Of a DNA stretch of 64,000 nucleotides, positions 15,443 to 25,954 are shown in pieces. The stretch is from the NCBI GenBank assembly GCA_944388145.1, contig CALXHQ010000006.1:1-64000 (forward strand). Reading direction: 5' to 3'. Positions within the stretch are counted from its first letter, which is position 1. Each line of letters starts with the position of its first letter. The stretch is from an uncultured Gemmiger sp. GTDB lineage: Bacteria; Bacillota; Clostridia; Oscillospirales; Ruminococcaceae. Position numbers and translations under genes: made by a program. Below the pieces are notes generated by a model. The model saw only the letters and a program-made list of their open reading frames with translations. It was not told the origin of the DNA and did not search any database.

Positions 15443-18097
15443 TTACTTCTCCAGCTCTGCCTTGACGATGCCGGCCACAGCGTTCAGCGCCTCGTCGATC
15501 TTGGTGGTGTCGCGGATACCGGCCATGGCGAAATCGGGCTTGCCGCCGCCGTTGCCGCCGGCGATGGCCGCGATCTGCTTGACCAGAATGCCGGCCTTCA
15601 GGCCACGGGCCTGGGCGTTCTTGCTGACGCTGACAGCCAGGGTGGTCTTGCCCGCGTCAGAGCCGATCAGAGCTGCCACCACATTGGGGGCTTTGTCACG
15701 GATCTTGTCGCACATGCTGCGCAGGGCATCGGAACCGGTACCGCTGAAGAAGGCGGTGACAATGCGCACGCCGTCCACATCCTCTGCTGCGTCAAACAAG
15801 CCGTCAATCTTGGCGGAGGCGATTTCCGCCTTGGCGATGTCAAGCTGCTTGTTGGCCTCTTTCAGCTCAGCCATGACGGCAGCAGCGCGGCCGGGCAGGT
15901 CGTGAAGATTGCCCACCTTCATGGTGCGGGCAGTCTGGACCAGCTCCTCCTGGTAACCGTCCATCAGACGCAGCACACCATAGCCTGTGGTGGCTTCAAT
16001 GCGGCGGATGCCGGCAGCCACGCTGCTCTCGCTCAGGATGCGGAAGCAGCCGATCTGGGCGGTGTTTTTCACATGGGTACCGCCGCAGAACTCGGTGCTC
16101 CAACCACAGACATCCACAACACGGACAATCTCGCCGTATTTTTCACCGAACAGGGCCATAGCACCCAGTTTCTTTGCCTCGTCGATGGGCATATTGCGGA
16201 TCTCCACCGGAAGGGCAGCGAAGATTTTGTCGTTGACACGACGCTCCACCTCCTTGAGTTCCTCGGGGGTGACGGCGCTGAAGTGGGTAAAGTCGAAGTG
16301 GGTAATCTTATCGTCCTGATAGCTGCCGGCCTGGTGTACATGGTCACCCAGTACCTCCCGCAGGGCGGCCTGCAGCAGATGGGTGGCGGTGTGGTTGCGG
16401 CAGATGGACATACGGCGGGCCTCATCCACAGATGCGGTCACCTCGTCGCCCACCTTGATGTTGCCCTCCAGCAGGGTGCAGGTGTGGACAAAATAGCCCT
16501 TTGGCGTCTTTTTGACCTGGTTAACCCGCAGTTTGGCATCGCCGGAGACAAGATAGCCCTGGTCTGCCACCTGGCCGCCCATCTCTGCGTAGAAGGGGGT
16601 GCGGTCCAAAACGACCAGCACGTCGTCCTTCTGCTCAAGGTCGGTGGCAACAGCGTCGGCCAGCTCCTCACCCTCGGACAGGGCAACGACCTTGGCACGC
16701 TCAGACAAAGTGTTATAGCCGTCAAAGACGGTGGGCTCGGCATCCAGCGTGCCGAACAGATCGCCTGCCCAGCCGGAGATATCCTTGGCCAGGCGCTCGG
16801 CGCGGGCGCGCTCCCGCTGCTTGGTCATCTCAGCATGGAAAGCGTCCTCGTCCACCGTCAGGCCCGCCTCGGCGACAATCTCACGGGTCAGGTCCAGCGG
16901 GAAGCCGAAGGTGTCGTTCAGCTTGAAGGCCTCCGCACCAGAGAGTGTCTTGAGACCAGCAGCCTCCAGCTTGTCAATCATATTGTTCAGGATATTCAGG
17001 CCGGCGTCGATAGTGCGGCCGAAGCGCTCCTCCTCGGTACCGATAACCTTTTTGATGTAGGCCTCATGCTCACGCAGCTCCGGGTAACCCTGTTCGCTGG
17101 AAGCGATGACGGTATCCACCAGTTCAGTCAGGAAGGGACGATCAATGCCCAGCATACGGCCATGGCGGGCGGCGCGGCGCAGCAGGCGGCGCAGCACATA
17201 GCCGCGGCCCTCGTTGGAGGGCAGGATACCGTCGGACACCATGAACACAGTGGAGCGGATATGGTCGGTGATGACACGGATGGAGATATCGTCCTTCTCG
17301 TTCTGTTTGTAGGTTTTGCCGGCGATGTGTTCCACATGGTGCAGCACCGCGGCGACAGTGTCCACCTCAAACAGATTGCCCACGTTCTGCATCACGCAGG
17401 CCAGGCGCTCCAGACCCATGCCGGTGTCGATATTGGGTTTGGCCAGCCGCTCGTAGTGGCCGTTGCCGTCGGAGTCGAACTGGCTGAATACCAGGTTCCA
17501 GATTTCCATGTAGCGGTCACAGTCGCAGCCGACACCACAGGTGGGCTTGCCGCAGCCGTACTCGGGGCCGCGATCATAGTAGATTTCGGAGCAGGGGCCG
17601 CAGGGACCGGAGCCATGCTCCCAGAAGTTGTCCTCCTTGCCAAAGCGGACCATGTGGCTTTCAGGCACACCGATCTCTTTGGTCCAGATATCATACGCCT
17701 CGTCATCGTCCAGATAAACCGAGACATACAGCTTTTCGGCAGGGATCTCCAGCGTCTGGGTCAGAAACTCCCAGGCCCATGGAATGGCCTCTTTCTTGAA
17801 GTAGTCCTGAAAACTGAAGTTGCCCAGCATCTCAAAGAACGTGCCGTGGCGGGCGGTGATGCCGACGCGCTCGATGTCCGGGGTGCGGATGCACTTCTGG
17901 CAGGTGGTGACGCGGTGACGGGGCGGTTCCTCCTGGCCCAGGAACCACTTTTTCATGGGGGCCATGCCGCTGTTGATCAGCAACAGGCTGGGGTCATCCT
18001 TGGGCACCAGCGGGAAGCTGCCCAGTCGCAGGTGACCCTTTCCCTCAAAGAAATGCAGATATTTTTCGCGCAGATCATTCAATCCTGTCCATTGCAT
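15443..18097 (-). CDS. alaS: Alanyl-tRNA synthetase
   Basis: The start MQWTGLNDLREKYLHFF gives 884 aa, the usual length; the frame extends upstream only through the T-box leader. It has the class II catalytic domain (RHRVTTCQKCIRTPDIE, GRHGTFFEMLGNFSF-type block), the editing domain with RNHTATHLLQ and CGGTHV zinc motifs, and the C-terminal DHHA1-like region rich in GGNGGGKPDFA. A Cys-rich insert (CGKPTCGVGCDCD) is visible near residue 185. Expression is governed by the T-box directly upstream. Confidence 0.98.
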   Translation of the reverse strand: MQWTGLNDLREKYLHFFEGKGHLRLGSFPLVPKDDPSLLLINSGMAPMKKWFLGQEEPPRHRVTTCQKCIRTPDIERVGITARHGTFFEMLGNFSFQDYFKKEAIPWAWEFLTQTLEIPAEKLYVSVYLDDDEAYDIWTKEIGVPESHMVRFGKEDNFWEHGSGPCGPCSEIYYDRGPEYGCGKPTCGVGCDCDRYMEIWNLVFSQFDSDGNGHYERLAKPNIDTGMGLERLACVMQNVGNLFEVDTVAAVLHHVEHIAGKTYKQNEKDDISIRVITDHIRSTVFMVSDGILPSNEGRGYVLRRLLRRAARHGRMLGIDRPFLTELVDTVIASSEQGYPELREHEAYIKKVIGTEEERFGRTIDAGLNILNNMIDKLEAAGLKTLSGAEAFKLNDTFGFPLDLTREIVAEAGLTVDEDAFHAEMTKQRERARAERLAKDISGWAGDLFGTLDAEPTVFDGYNTLSERAKVVALSEGEELADAVATDLEQKDDVLVVLDRTPFYAEMGGQVADQGYLVSGDAKLRVNQVKKTPKGYFVHTCTLLEGNIKVGDEVTASVDEARRMSICRNHTATHLLQAALREVLGDHVHQAGSYQDDKITHFDFTHFSAVTPEELKEVERRVNDKIFAALPVEIRNMPIDEAKKLGAMALFGEKYGEIVRVVDVCGWSTEFCGGTHVKNTAQIGCFRILSESSVAAGIRRIEATTGYGVLRLMDGYQEELVQTARTMKVGNLHDLPGRAAAVMAELKEANKQLDIAKAEIASAKIDGLFDAAEDVDGVRIVTAFFSGTGSDALRSMCDKIRDKAPNVVAALIGSDAGKTTLAVSVSKNAQARGLKAGILVKQIAAIAGGNGGGKPDFAMAGIRDTTKIDEALNAVAGIVKAELEK

Positions 18098-18167
18098 AGT
18101 GTGCTGACTCTCCATTCTCTTTTGACTTTTGAAAATGACATTTCTGCCACAAAAGCGCGGGCCACAA

Positions 18168-18425
18168 AAGAAAAACCTCCGCCCCAATCCTGGGACGAAG
18201 GCTGAAACATGCTTCCGTGGTACCACCCGGTTTGCGGCCCTTCCCCTGTACGGGAATGGCACGCCGCTTTGCCCGCATTAACGCTGCGGAAACGCCCGGT
18301 TCTGCCGGGGGCTCGGGGGCGGCTTGGTCCGTGCTGCCGCAGGTGCCTTGCAGCGGAAGCGGCACCCTCTCTGGAAGCGGCGGCGGGGTGGACTTTAACC
18401 CCGTCAATGCCTGTTTTGAATTTAC
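18168..18425 (-). promoter_or_regulatory. T-box leader of alaS with terminator
   Basis: The T-box core GGGTGGTACCACGG lies at 18215-18230, followed by a terminator stem of CCTTCGTCCCA/TGGGGCGGAGG type and TTTTTC (18168-18201). An AGAGAGGGTGCC/GGCACC element marks the end of stem I. Uncharged tRNA-Ala should stabilise the antiterminator. I could not place the specifier codon with confidence. Confidence 0.88.
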
Positions 18426-18431
18426 GGTACA

Positions 18432-18460
18432 ATTATATGACTGACCGGCGGGATTGTCAA
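18432..18460 (-). promoter_or_regulatory. Promoter of the alaS T-box transcript
   Basis: TTGACA (18455-18460), 17-bp spacer, TATAAT (18432-18437), reading leftward. The -35 box overlaps the stop of the penicillin-binding protein gene. Confidence 0.9.
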
Positions 18461-20118
18461 GGAAGCGCCGGCAATTTTTCGGCAGATTCCGGGGTTTGCG
18501 TGCCGGCTTCATCCAGTGCGTGGAGTGCATCGGCTACGCGGGCAAAGATGGCGGGGCTGCTGGTTTCGGGGTCGAGGGTAGCATCCTGCAGCACCGTGAT
18601 CACATACCGGGGATTTTCTGCCGGGACAAAGCCGGAAAACCAATAATTCAGCAGTTCTTCCCCCTGCGCATTGAACTGCCCTGTCTGGGCGGTACCCGTT
18701 TTGCCGCCGGCCGTTGTCCAGGTTGGGGCGGCCTCCCCACCAATGCCATCAGTTACCACGCTTTGCAGCATACTGCGCAAAATGCGGGCGGTATCCCCCG
18801 AGCAGACCTGATCTGACCGGGACACAGGAGCTGTTGTCGATTGGGCAGCGGGCTGCATCGTTTTGCTGTCCACCGGCCCCTGCACAAAGGACAGCGGGAG
18901 CAGGCGGCCGTCGCCAGCGACGGCACGCATCATGGCGGTGATTTGGACCGGCGTGACAGTCAGCTCCCCCTGCCCAAAGGAAAACATGGCCAACTGACCT
19001 GCGTTTTTCAGGGTTTCCGCATCCGGCAGAGTGCCAGCTCCGCTTTTCAGCCCCCCCGCCACTGCGGTGGCTCTGCCAAAGCCAAACCTTTCCGCCATAT
19101 CAGCTACCAGCTGGCCCCCCAGTGCCTGCCCCAGCGCCACAAAATAGCAGTTGCAGCTTTGCTCCAATGCCCCCCGCAGATTGACAGTTCCGTGGGCGCG
19201 CCCTAGCGCGCAGCGATAGGTCTGGTCCGACACCTGAATGGACCCGGTGCAATCATGGGTGAACCAGTCCAATCCGGCCTCGTAGGCCGCAGCCGCCAGC
19301 ACCACCTTGAACACGGAGCCGGCACTGAAGGCTGCAAACGCCCGGTTGATTAGGGAGGTATCGTTTGCATCAATGCTTTTTTGAATGTTGCGGGGGTCAA
19401 ATTCCGGCATACTGACGCTGGCAAATACCCGCCCGGTGGTGACATCCGCCACCAGAATACAGCCGGTGTCCATGGTGGTCTGAGCAATGCCTTCGCAGGC
19501 GCGCTGAATCTCAACATTCAGTGTCAGCTGTACCCCGAGTCCGCTGCCCTGCTGCTGTGTTTCCAAATCAGGCAGAGTACCCGCCAGCAGACTGCCCTGG
19601 GCAGTGGTCGCGCAGCTGACCGCCTGTTCGTCGGCCGATGCTGCCAGCAGATCATCGAAGGCCAGTTCCAGCCCCGACACTCCATTGCCTTCTCCGTCCA
19701 GATAGCCGATCAGGTGCACTGCAACGGGGTTGTCCAAATACCGCTGGCGCCCCGGGTAGGTATAGATGCCATTGGCACTGAGATCCCGCGAGACGGGCAC
19801 CAAAAATGGAGATGCGCTGTTGCGGTTTTCGTAAAGGTCATTCTGCTGCTCATAGGGCACGTAGGGGAACAGGTTCGCATAGCTGGAATCACCGGGGATG
19901 CACAGTGCATACCAAATTTGCTTTTCACCGGTCAGGCGCCTGCCATTGCAATCAAAGAAGTCTCCCCGATTGCGGGGCAGCTCGGCAGTTGCAACGGTCT
20001 GTGCGCCTGCACTGACCGCATATCCGGTGTCGGTTGCAATCCACAACACCCGGCAAAGCACAATGCCGAACAGAAAAACCAGGCTTGCGCAAAGAGCCTG
20101 CAACCGCTGTCGTGTCAT
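18457..20118 (-). CDS. Class B penicillin-binding protein (transpeptidase)
   Basis: A 553-aa protein with one N-terminal membrane helix (ALCASLVFLFGIVLCRVLW), a dimerisation region beginning ELPRNRGDFFDCNGRRL, and a transpeptidase domain from about residue 190. The active-site motifs are SVFK (in AFSAGSVFK), SCN and KTGTAQ. It cross-links peptidoglycan outside the membrane. Overall layout resembles the FtsI/SpoVD group, but there is no PASTA domain and no cell-division neighbours, so the specific role (division, elongation or sporulation) is open. Confidence 0.9.
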   Translation of the reverse strand: MTRQRLQALCASLVFLFGIVLCRVLWIATDTGYAVSAGAQTVATAELPRNRGDFFDCNGRRLTGEKQIWYALCIPGDSSYANLFPYVPYEQQNDLYENRNSASPFLVPVSRDLSANGIYTYPGRQRYLDNPVAVHLIGYLDGEGNGVSGLELAFDDLLAASADEQAVSCATTAQGSLLAGTLPDLETQQQGSGLGVQLTLNVEIQRACEGIAQTTMDTGCILVADVTTGRVFASVSMPEFDPRNIQKSIDANDTSLINRAFAAFSAGSVFKVVLAAAAYEAGLDWFTHDCTGSIQVSDQTYRCALGRAHGTVNLRGALEQSCNCYFVALGQALGGQLVADMAERFGFGRATAVAGGLKSGAGTLPDAETLKNAGQLAMFSFGQGELTVTPVQITAMMRAVAGDGRLLPLSFVQGPVDSKTMQPAAQSTTAPVSRSDQVCSGDTARILRSMLQSVVTDGIGGEAAPTWTTAGGKTGTAQTGQFNAQGEELLNYWFSGFVPAENPRYVITVLQDATLDPETSSPAIFARVADALHALDEAGTQTPESAEKLPALP

Positions 20119-20165
20119 TTTCCTCTCCCCATTCTTTTAATAGGGAGTTTACCCAAAAGAGGAAA

Positions 20166-20205
20166 AAAAATGCAGCCGGTCGGCCTTATCTTCCGCCGGG
20201 CTGCA
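20166..20205 (-). terminator. Terminator downstream of the VanZ-like gene
   Basis: GCAGCCCGGCGG and CCGACCGGCTGC form an imperfect stem followed on the minus strand by TTTTTTTT. It separates the VanZ-like gene from the PBP gene. Confidence 0.75.
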
Positions 20206-20224
20206 CTAAAGTGTATGAGTTGTC

Positions 20225-20713
20225 TTAGTGGGACAGTTCCCTGTGGGATACCCGTCTGCGCAGAAAATACCATACCCCACAGACCAGCAATACCCCAGGC
20301 ACAAAACCTATGGCGTCCACCAGGATATCGGTGGGAAGGCAGGCCCGTCCAGGGACAAAATGCTGATGCAGCTCATCACTGATCGCATAAAGCAGACAAG
20401 TGCCCAAAGCCAGCGCGCCGCCTTGCAGAAACGCCAGACCATCCGGGTGTGTGCGCACCAACCGAAAAGCGCATACTGTGAGCGCCGCAGTGACGCCGAG
20501 CAGGAAATACAGACAAACATGGGCCCACTTGCGCAAATTGGCGTGAAAATCCGCGCTGAACCAGCCCGGGGCTGCGGAGGCCAGTGATTCTTGCTGAATC
20601 TGCTGTGCAAACTGTGCGGAGAGCTGGTAGGACTGGGCCCCCGGCTGGGCGGACAGCAAAAAAATAGCCGCCATGACGCCTGTCATCAGCAAGAGAAAAA
20701 GCCATTTTTTCAT
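20225..20713 (-). CDS. VanZ-family membrane protein
   Basis: A 162-aa protein with four hydrophobic segments and the VanZ hallmarks: FLLSAQPG near the N-terminus, KWAHVCLYFLLGV, then SDELHQHFVPGRACLPTDILVDAIG. GGGGGCC precedes the ATG. VanZ proteins confer low-level teicoplanin resistance in some enterococci, but most chromosomal homologues have no proven role. No van genes are nearby. Confidence 0.9.
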   Translation of the reverse strand: MKKWLFLLLMTGVMAAIFLLSAQPGAQSYQLSAQFAQQIQQESLASAAPGWFSADFHANLRKWAHVCLYFLLGVTAALTVCAFRLVRTHPDGLAFLQGGALALGTCLLYAISDELHQHFVPGRACLPTDILVDAIGFVPGVLLVCGVWYFLRRRVSHRELSH

Positions 20714-20783
20714 CTAAAGGCCCCCTTGAAAATCAAGTATTCCCCTGCTTATTATACACAAATTGCCGGCCACCGAACAGGCC

Positions 20784-21728
20784 TTATAAAATGTGATAAT
20801 CCTGCAAGAAGGTTTCGATCACACGGCGGTAGCGCTCCGGGTCAGACAACAAGCTCATGGCGTGGGCCGCACCGGGGAAAACAGCTTTGCGGCACGGTCC
20901 TGTGCATTTGGAATCATAGTTTTTCTGCAACATTTTGTATGGTACATAGGTATCGGCATCGCCATGGATAAACAACATAGGCGTATTGCCGCTGCGGGCC
21001 ACCGCCTTGGCCGGTTCCACCTGAGAGAAACGCACCCCCGTGCGCAGCCAGGCCACCGCCATGCATGGGTACAGCAGCAAAGCCGGCGGCAGATGATAGC
21101 GCGTTTGCATCACCCAGGCCAACTGCTCCTTCAAGCTGGAGTAGCCGCAATCCTCAATAGCAAAGGCCAGATGATGATCAATCGCGCTGTGCAGCATGAC
21201 AGTTGCCGCCCCCATGGATTCGCCGTGTGTACCAAGGATGCAATTTTGCCCATAGTGCTTGCGTACCCACTGGCAGACCGTTTCCAGGTCCTCAGCCTCC
21301 CGGCGGCCCATGGTGGTCAGGGCATGGTCGGACAGGCCATGGTTGCGCTGGTCATAAACAACGCACTCAAACCCCAACTGGCGGAAGATGGCCACATACT
21401 TCATGCTGGCAATCAGATTGACCGTATACCCGTGCACGATGACTACCACGCGGGTACGCCCATCCGCTGGCGGACAGGCCGGGTCATGGGGGATTACTGC
21501 GCCGCGCAGCGTGTATCCGTAACGGCTGCGAATGGCAATATCCTCCTTTTGCCAATTGCGCTCCCAATCTTCCAGTGACAGCCCTGCCTGGGCCAGTTCT
21601 CGCTCACACTTTTCTCGGGTGTTCAGCTGATGTTCCGGGTTGACCACAATGTTGGATAGCCCCCACTCGGCAGCAAACAGTACTGCTGCCGCAGCGCTGA
21701 GGAGTTGCCAGGATTTAATCTTCGACAA
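20784..21728 (-). CDS. Alpha/beta-hydrolase, membrane-anchored or secreted
   Basis: A 314-aa protein opening from a TTG codon after GGGGAGG, with an N-terminal hydrophobic segment (LLSAAAAVLFAAEWGL). The serine-hydrolase elbow is GTHGESMGAA. The oxyanion region VIVHGYTVNL and the late Asp/His (HGDADTYVPY, GAAHAMS) complete a triad. It resembles the YqkD/BAAT-like group that hydrolyses small esters. Substrate unknown. A TTG start is assigned because no ATG fits the conserved N-terminus. Confidence 0.85.
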   Translation of the reverse strand: MSKIKSWQLLSAAAAVLFAAEWGLSNIVVNPEHQLNTREKCERELAQAGLSLEDWERNWQKEDIAIRSRYGYTLRGAVIPHDPACPPADGRTRVVVIVHGYTVNLIASMKYVAIFRQLGFECVVYDQRNHGLSDHALTTMGRREAEDLETVCQWVRKHYGQNCILGTHGESMGAATVMLHSAIDHHLAFAIEDCGYSSLKEQLAWVMQTRYHLPPALLLYPCMAVAWLRTGVRFSQVEPAKAVARSGNTPMLFIHGDADTYVPYKMLQKNYDSKCTGPCRKAVFPGAAHAMSLLSDPERYRRVIETFLQDYHIL

Positions 21729-22087
21729 AGCAATCGCCTCCCCGTGTACAGAATTGTCTATGCAAAGCCCGTCGAATCGTTTGACACATGTTCATTGTTT
21801 GACTGTATCCAGCATACCAACTTCCCCTGCGGTTTTCAAGGCCTTGTCAAAAAGTTGCACAACATCCGAATGGTTGTGCAAAGATCAAGCTGCGGTGATG
21901 CAGAAATTTTTCCTGCTCCTCTTGATCATCCCGCCGGAGCCTGCCCACTGCCACAGGCAGCACTTGGAGTGTGGCGCGCAACCGTTTTTGCAGAAGTTCG
22001 CGCCCGATGTACACAAGGAACAGAAAAGGCCGGAGCCTTTCGGCTCCGGCCTTGGAATATTCGGTGGTACAGGTAAGTGCAGGGAAA
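21729..22087. other. Intergenic region with the groEL terminator
   Basis: About 360 bp with no credible gene. A perfect 12-bp stem AAGGCCGGAGCC/GGCTCCGGCCTT at 22027-22053, followed by TTTT on the minus strand, ends groESL. The rest (21770-22020) shows no promoter or RNA pattern I recognise. Confidence 0.8.
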
Positions 22088-23743
<1,656 letters not shown>

Positions 23744-23756
23744 TTAAAAGCTGGAA

Positions 23757-24068
<312 letters not shown>

Positions 24069-24087
24069 TTATTAAGGACTTGTTGGC

Positions 24088-24114
24088 TTAGCACTCTTTC
24101 TTCCTGAGTGCTAA
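24088..24114. promoter_or_regulatory. CIRCE operator (HrcA site)
   Basis: TTAGCACTC, nine bases, GAGTGCTAA: a perfect copy of the HrcA-binding inverted repeat, placed in the 5' leader just downstream of the groES promoter. HrcA should repress groESL without heat stress. No hrcA gene is in the window. Confidence 0.98.
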
Positions 24115-24118
24115 GTAT

Positions 24119-24147
24119 ATTCTAGCCACTTAGCTGTAAAAAATCAA
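24119..24147 (-). promoter_or_regulatory. groESL promoter
   Basis: TTGATT (24142-24147), 17-bp spacer, TAGAAT (24119-24124) reading leftward into CIRCE. Confidence 0.8.
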
Positions 24148-24496
24148 GTCCTGAAAGTATAAATTTTTTGTGAACTTCAAAATAGTTCTTTGCAGCGTTA
24201 AACTTTTTTCAAAAAAGTACATTTCACAATCCTCCTGGCGCCATCGGCAGAATGTCAGCGGAAAATCCATGCGCATCGAACGGATAGCACCTCAATTTTG
24301 CGCAAACTGTTCCCCTTTGCAGTCCGCAGCAAGCTGCTTTCTTTCAATTGCTGGCAGTCAGCCCGAAGTGGCGCCAAATTTTGCAAACCAATTTTCCAGC
24401 CTCCAGCGACAGCAAACCATTTTGCGAAAAATCCTTGACACTACCCACAGCAGAGGTAGTTTGCTGTGCAAAATCAGAAAATACGGATAATTGGAA
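24148..24496. other. Intergenic region next to the guaA island
   Basis: About 350 bp without a supported gene. A TTGACA box at 24435 lacks a matching -10. The last ~35 bp (GTGCAAAATCAGA onward) are loosely similar to 29008-29038, so the repeat homology fades in gradually. It may be the eroded remainder of a second element. Confidence 0.5.
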
Positions 24497-24713
24497 GCAA
24501 AATAAAAAAGGTCTAACTGATCAGCAAAAATCAGTTAGACCTTTTCTCTTAGAATAAAAATCCTGCGTATTCGCAATCCACCCAAATCACCAGAATAACT
24601 CTGAAATTGACGGGTGCTATCAATCTGCTATCAAGGGGAAATTGGAACATCAAAAAGTCAGTGTTTTCAAGGGTTTGCGGGCCCTCATATCCACTTTTTA
24701 CTTATTCGAACTC
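24497..24713. repeat. Direct repeat A at the island's left boundary
   Basis: 217 bp nearly identical to 29039-29256. It contains the hairpin AAAGGTCTAACTGA/TCAGTTAGACCTTT (24507-24543), a paired GCTATCA-ATCT-GCTATCA direct repeat (24616-24633), and ends in 30 bp (24684-24713) identical to the guaA 3' end. Differences lie mainly in 24640-24680. Confidence 0.9.
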
Positions 24714-24814
24714 GCTCCTGTTAGAAGTTTTCTAAACAGATTTGCTTATAGAATTTAGCTCAGAGTATTTGTATTGTTTTCATTATCCAGACAGTTTGGG
24801 CTATCTGATTTTTT

Positions 24815-24833
24815 GTTGCCAGGGTGTTGCCAG
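24815..24833. repeat. Putative integrase arm-type direct repeats
   Basis: GTTGCCAG occurs twice, 3 bp apart, about 100 bp inside the island's left end. The right end has an analogous pair with 4-bp spacing. Confidence 0.5.
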
Positions 24834-24865
24834 TAAATTGAGGATGATTTACACCTTACAAACTG

Positions 24866-24894
24866 ATTATATCATACAATGGATTCTTCATCAA
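24866..24894 (-). promoter_or_regulatory. Outward-facing promoter at the island's left end
   Basis: TTGATG (24889-24894), 17 bp, TATAAT (24866-24871), reading leftward out of the island. It lies just past the Mrr-like gene. No ORF follows before the hairpin terminator in repeat A, about 340 nt away. Confidence 0.65.
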
Positions 24895-24904
24895 AGCATT
24901 TTAA

Positions 24905-25918
24905 TTATTGATCATCATTACTCACAACCCAGATCTTTTTGAGAGGGATTAGTTCTTTAATTTCATCGTCCATCTGGTCGTAGTATCGCAGAAACTCCTC
25001 AATAATTTCTTTGTGGGTCCAAAGCCGGATTTCAAAGAACTGTTTCGCCGTCTCGTTGATGACTGAAGATTTGAACCCACTCCAGGATACTAACAAGCCA
25101 TATTCGGCACCAAAGTTTTTCATCACGCCACCCAACTGATCCAGAACAATCCGATCCACCGGCGCATCCGTGGACTTAACCTGAACACAGATTTTGGGAC
25201 TTCCAAATCCAAGTGTACCAGCAGAAGCTAGAATATCCACACCTTTATCCGGTCCCGCCGGGCTAACGTATGTAGTGAATCCCTTTGCTCGAAGAATGGC
25301 ATCTACAATTTTTGCTAACCCATGCCCTTTAGTCTTTTGGATTATCAGGTTTGTGATAATCCCTAAGGCTTCATTTTCAATATCTCGCGTGTCTTCCTCG
25401 CTCTGTGGTTCGTGCGTAGTAATTAAGGGGATCTTCTTTCCCTGCTTATGAGCATGGATGACCGCTTTTATGCGATCTTCCTGCTTAATACGGCAAATGG
25501 TCATAAATGCCCCAAAGGAATATAAGATGTCTTGGTCAAAAGCCGTGCGGGGGATGTCACAGGCAAACCAGTCTACTTGATGAGCATGATAATAAGGATT
25601 ATCGTTGTCAGGCAAGAATTCATAATCCCCTATGATCTTGCCAAAATGAATTACAGACTTGATCTTGCTGGGCAGGACAACGATTTCTCCCCTTTTCATC
25701 TCGTGGGCAAACGGCCACACCTGGCTTGCCCAGTTCATCGCTGTTTTTACCTTTACATCTGGATTATTATCCACAAAGTATTGCTGCAAATCCTGCTTAG
25801 TGCGGAACTGCATGATTGACTCAGAAAGGTTATCCCAGGTGCAGTATACTCTATTATCCTCGAGGAATTTGTTTTCGTACTCGCCGTATCGTCCGGCACG
25901 ACATAACCACATCGACAT
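24905..25918 (-). CDS. Mrr-like restriction endonuclease with an N-terminal recognition-type domain
   Basis: The start MSMWLCRAGRYGEYENKFLE after AGGGG gives 337 aa; an earlier Met in frame has no ribosome site. Residues 1-140 form a W/Y-rich domain (WLCRAGRYGEYE, VVLPSKIKSVIHFGKI) reminiscent of the PUA/EVE-like readers at the front of type IV enzymes. The C-terminal half is an Mrr_cat PD-(D/E)XK nuclease: HGLAKIVDAILRAKGF, then GVDILAS and the catalytic QVK in ICVQVKS. It should cut modified or foreign DNA. The N-domain role is inferred. It lies 36 bp after the hsdR remnant on the same strand. Confidence 0.8.
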   Translation of the reverse strand: MSMWLCRAGRYGEYENKFLEDNRVYCTWDNLSESIMQFRTKQDLQQYFVDNNPDVKVKTAMNWASQVWPFAHEMKRGEIVVLPSKIKSVIHFGKIIGDYEFLPDNDNPYYHAHQVDWFACDIPRTAFDQDILYSFGAFMTICRIKQEDRIKAVIHAHKQGKKIPLITTHEPQSEEDTRDIENEALGIITNLIIQKTKGHGLAKIVDAILRAKGFTTYVSPAGPDKGVDILASAGTLGFGSPKICVQVKSTDAPVDRIVLDQLGGVMKNFGAEYGLLVSWSGFKSSVINETAKQFFEIRLWTHKEIIEEFLRYYDQMDDEIKELIPLKKIWVVSNDDQ

Positions 25919-25954
25919 TATTTTTCCCCTATCGCTCATAGCCAAATCCAAATT

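Noticed and set aside
14327-18205. 1292-codon open frame antisense to alaS, the HIT gene and the phosphoribosyltransferase gene
   Set aside because: Strong codon bias of the genes on the other strand removes stops. The antisense frame has no domain and crosses several real genes.
24421-24480. Promoter at TTGACA 24435
   Set aside because: No acceptable -10 box at 16-18 bp and no gene follows on that strand.
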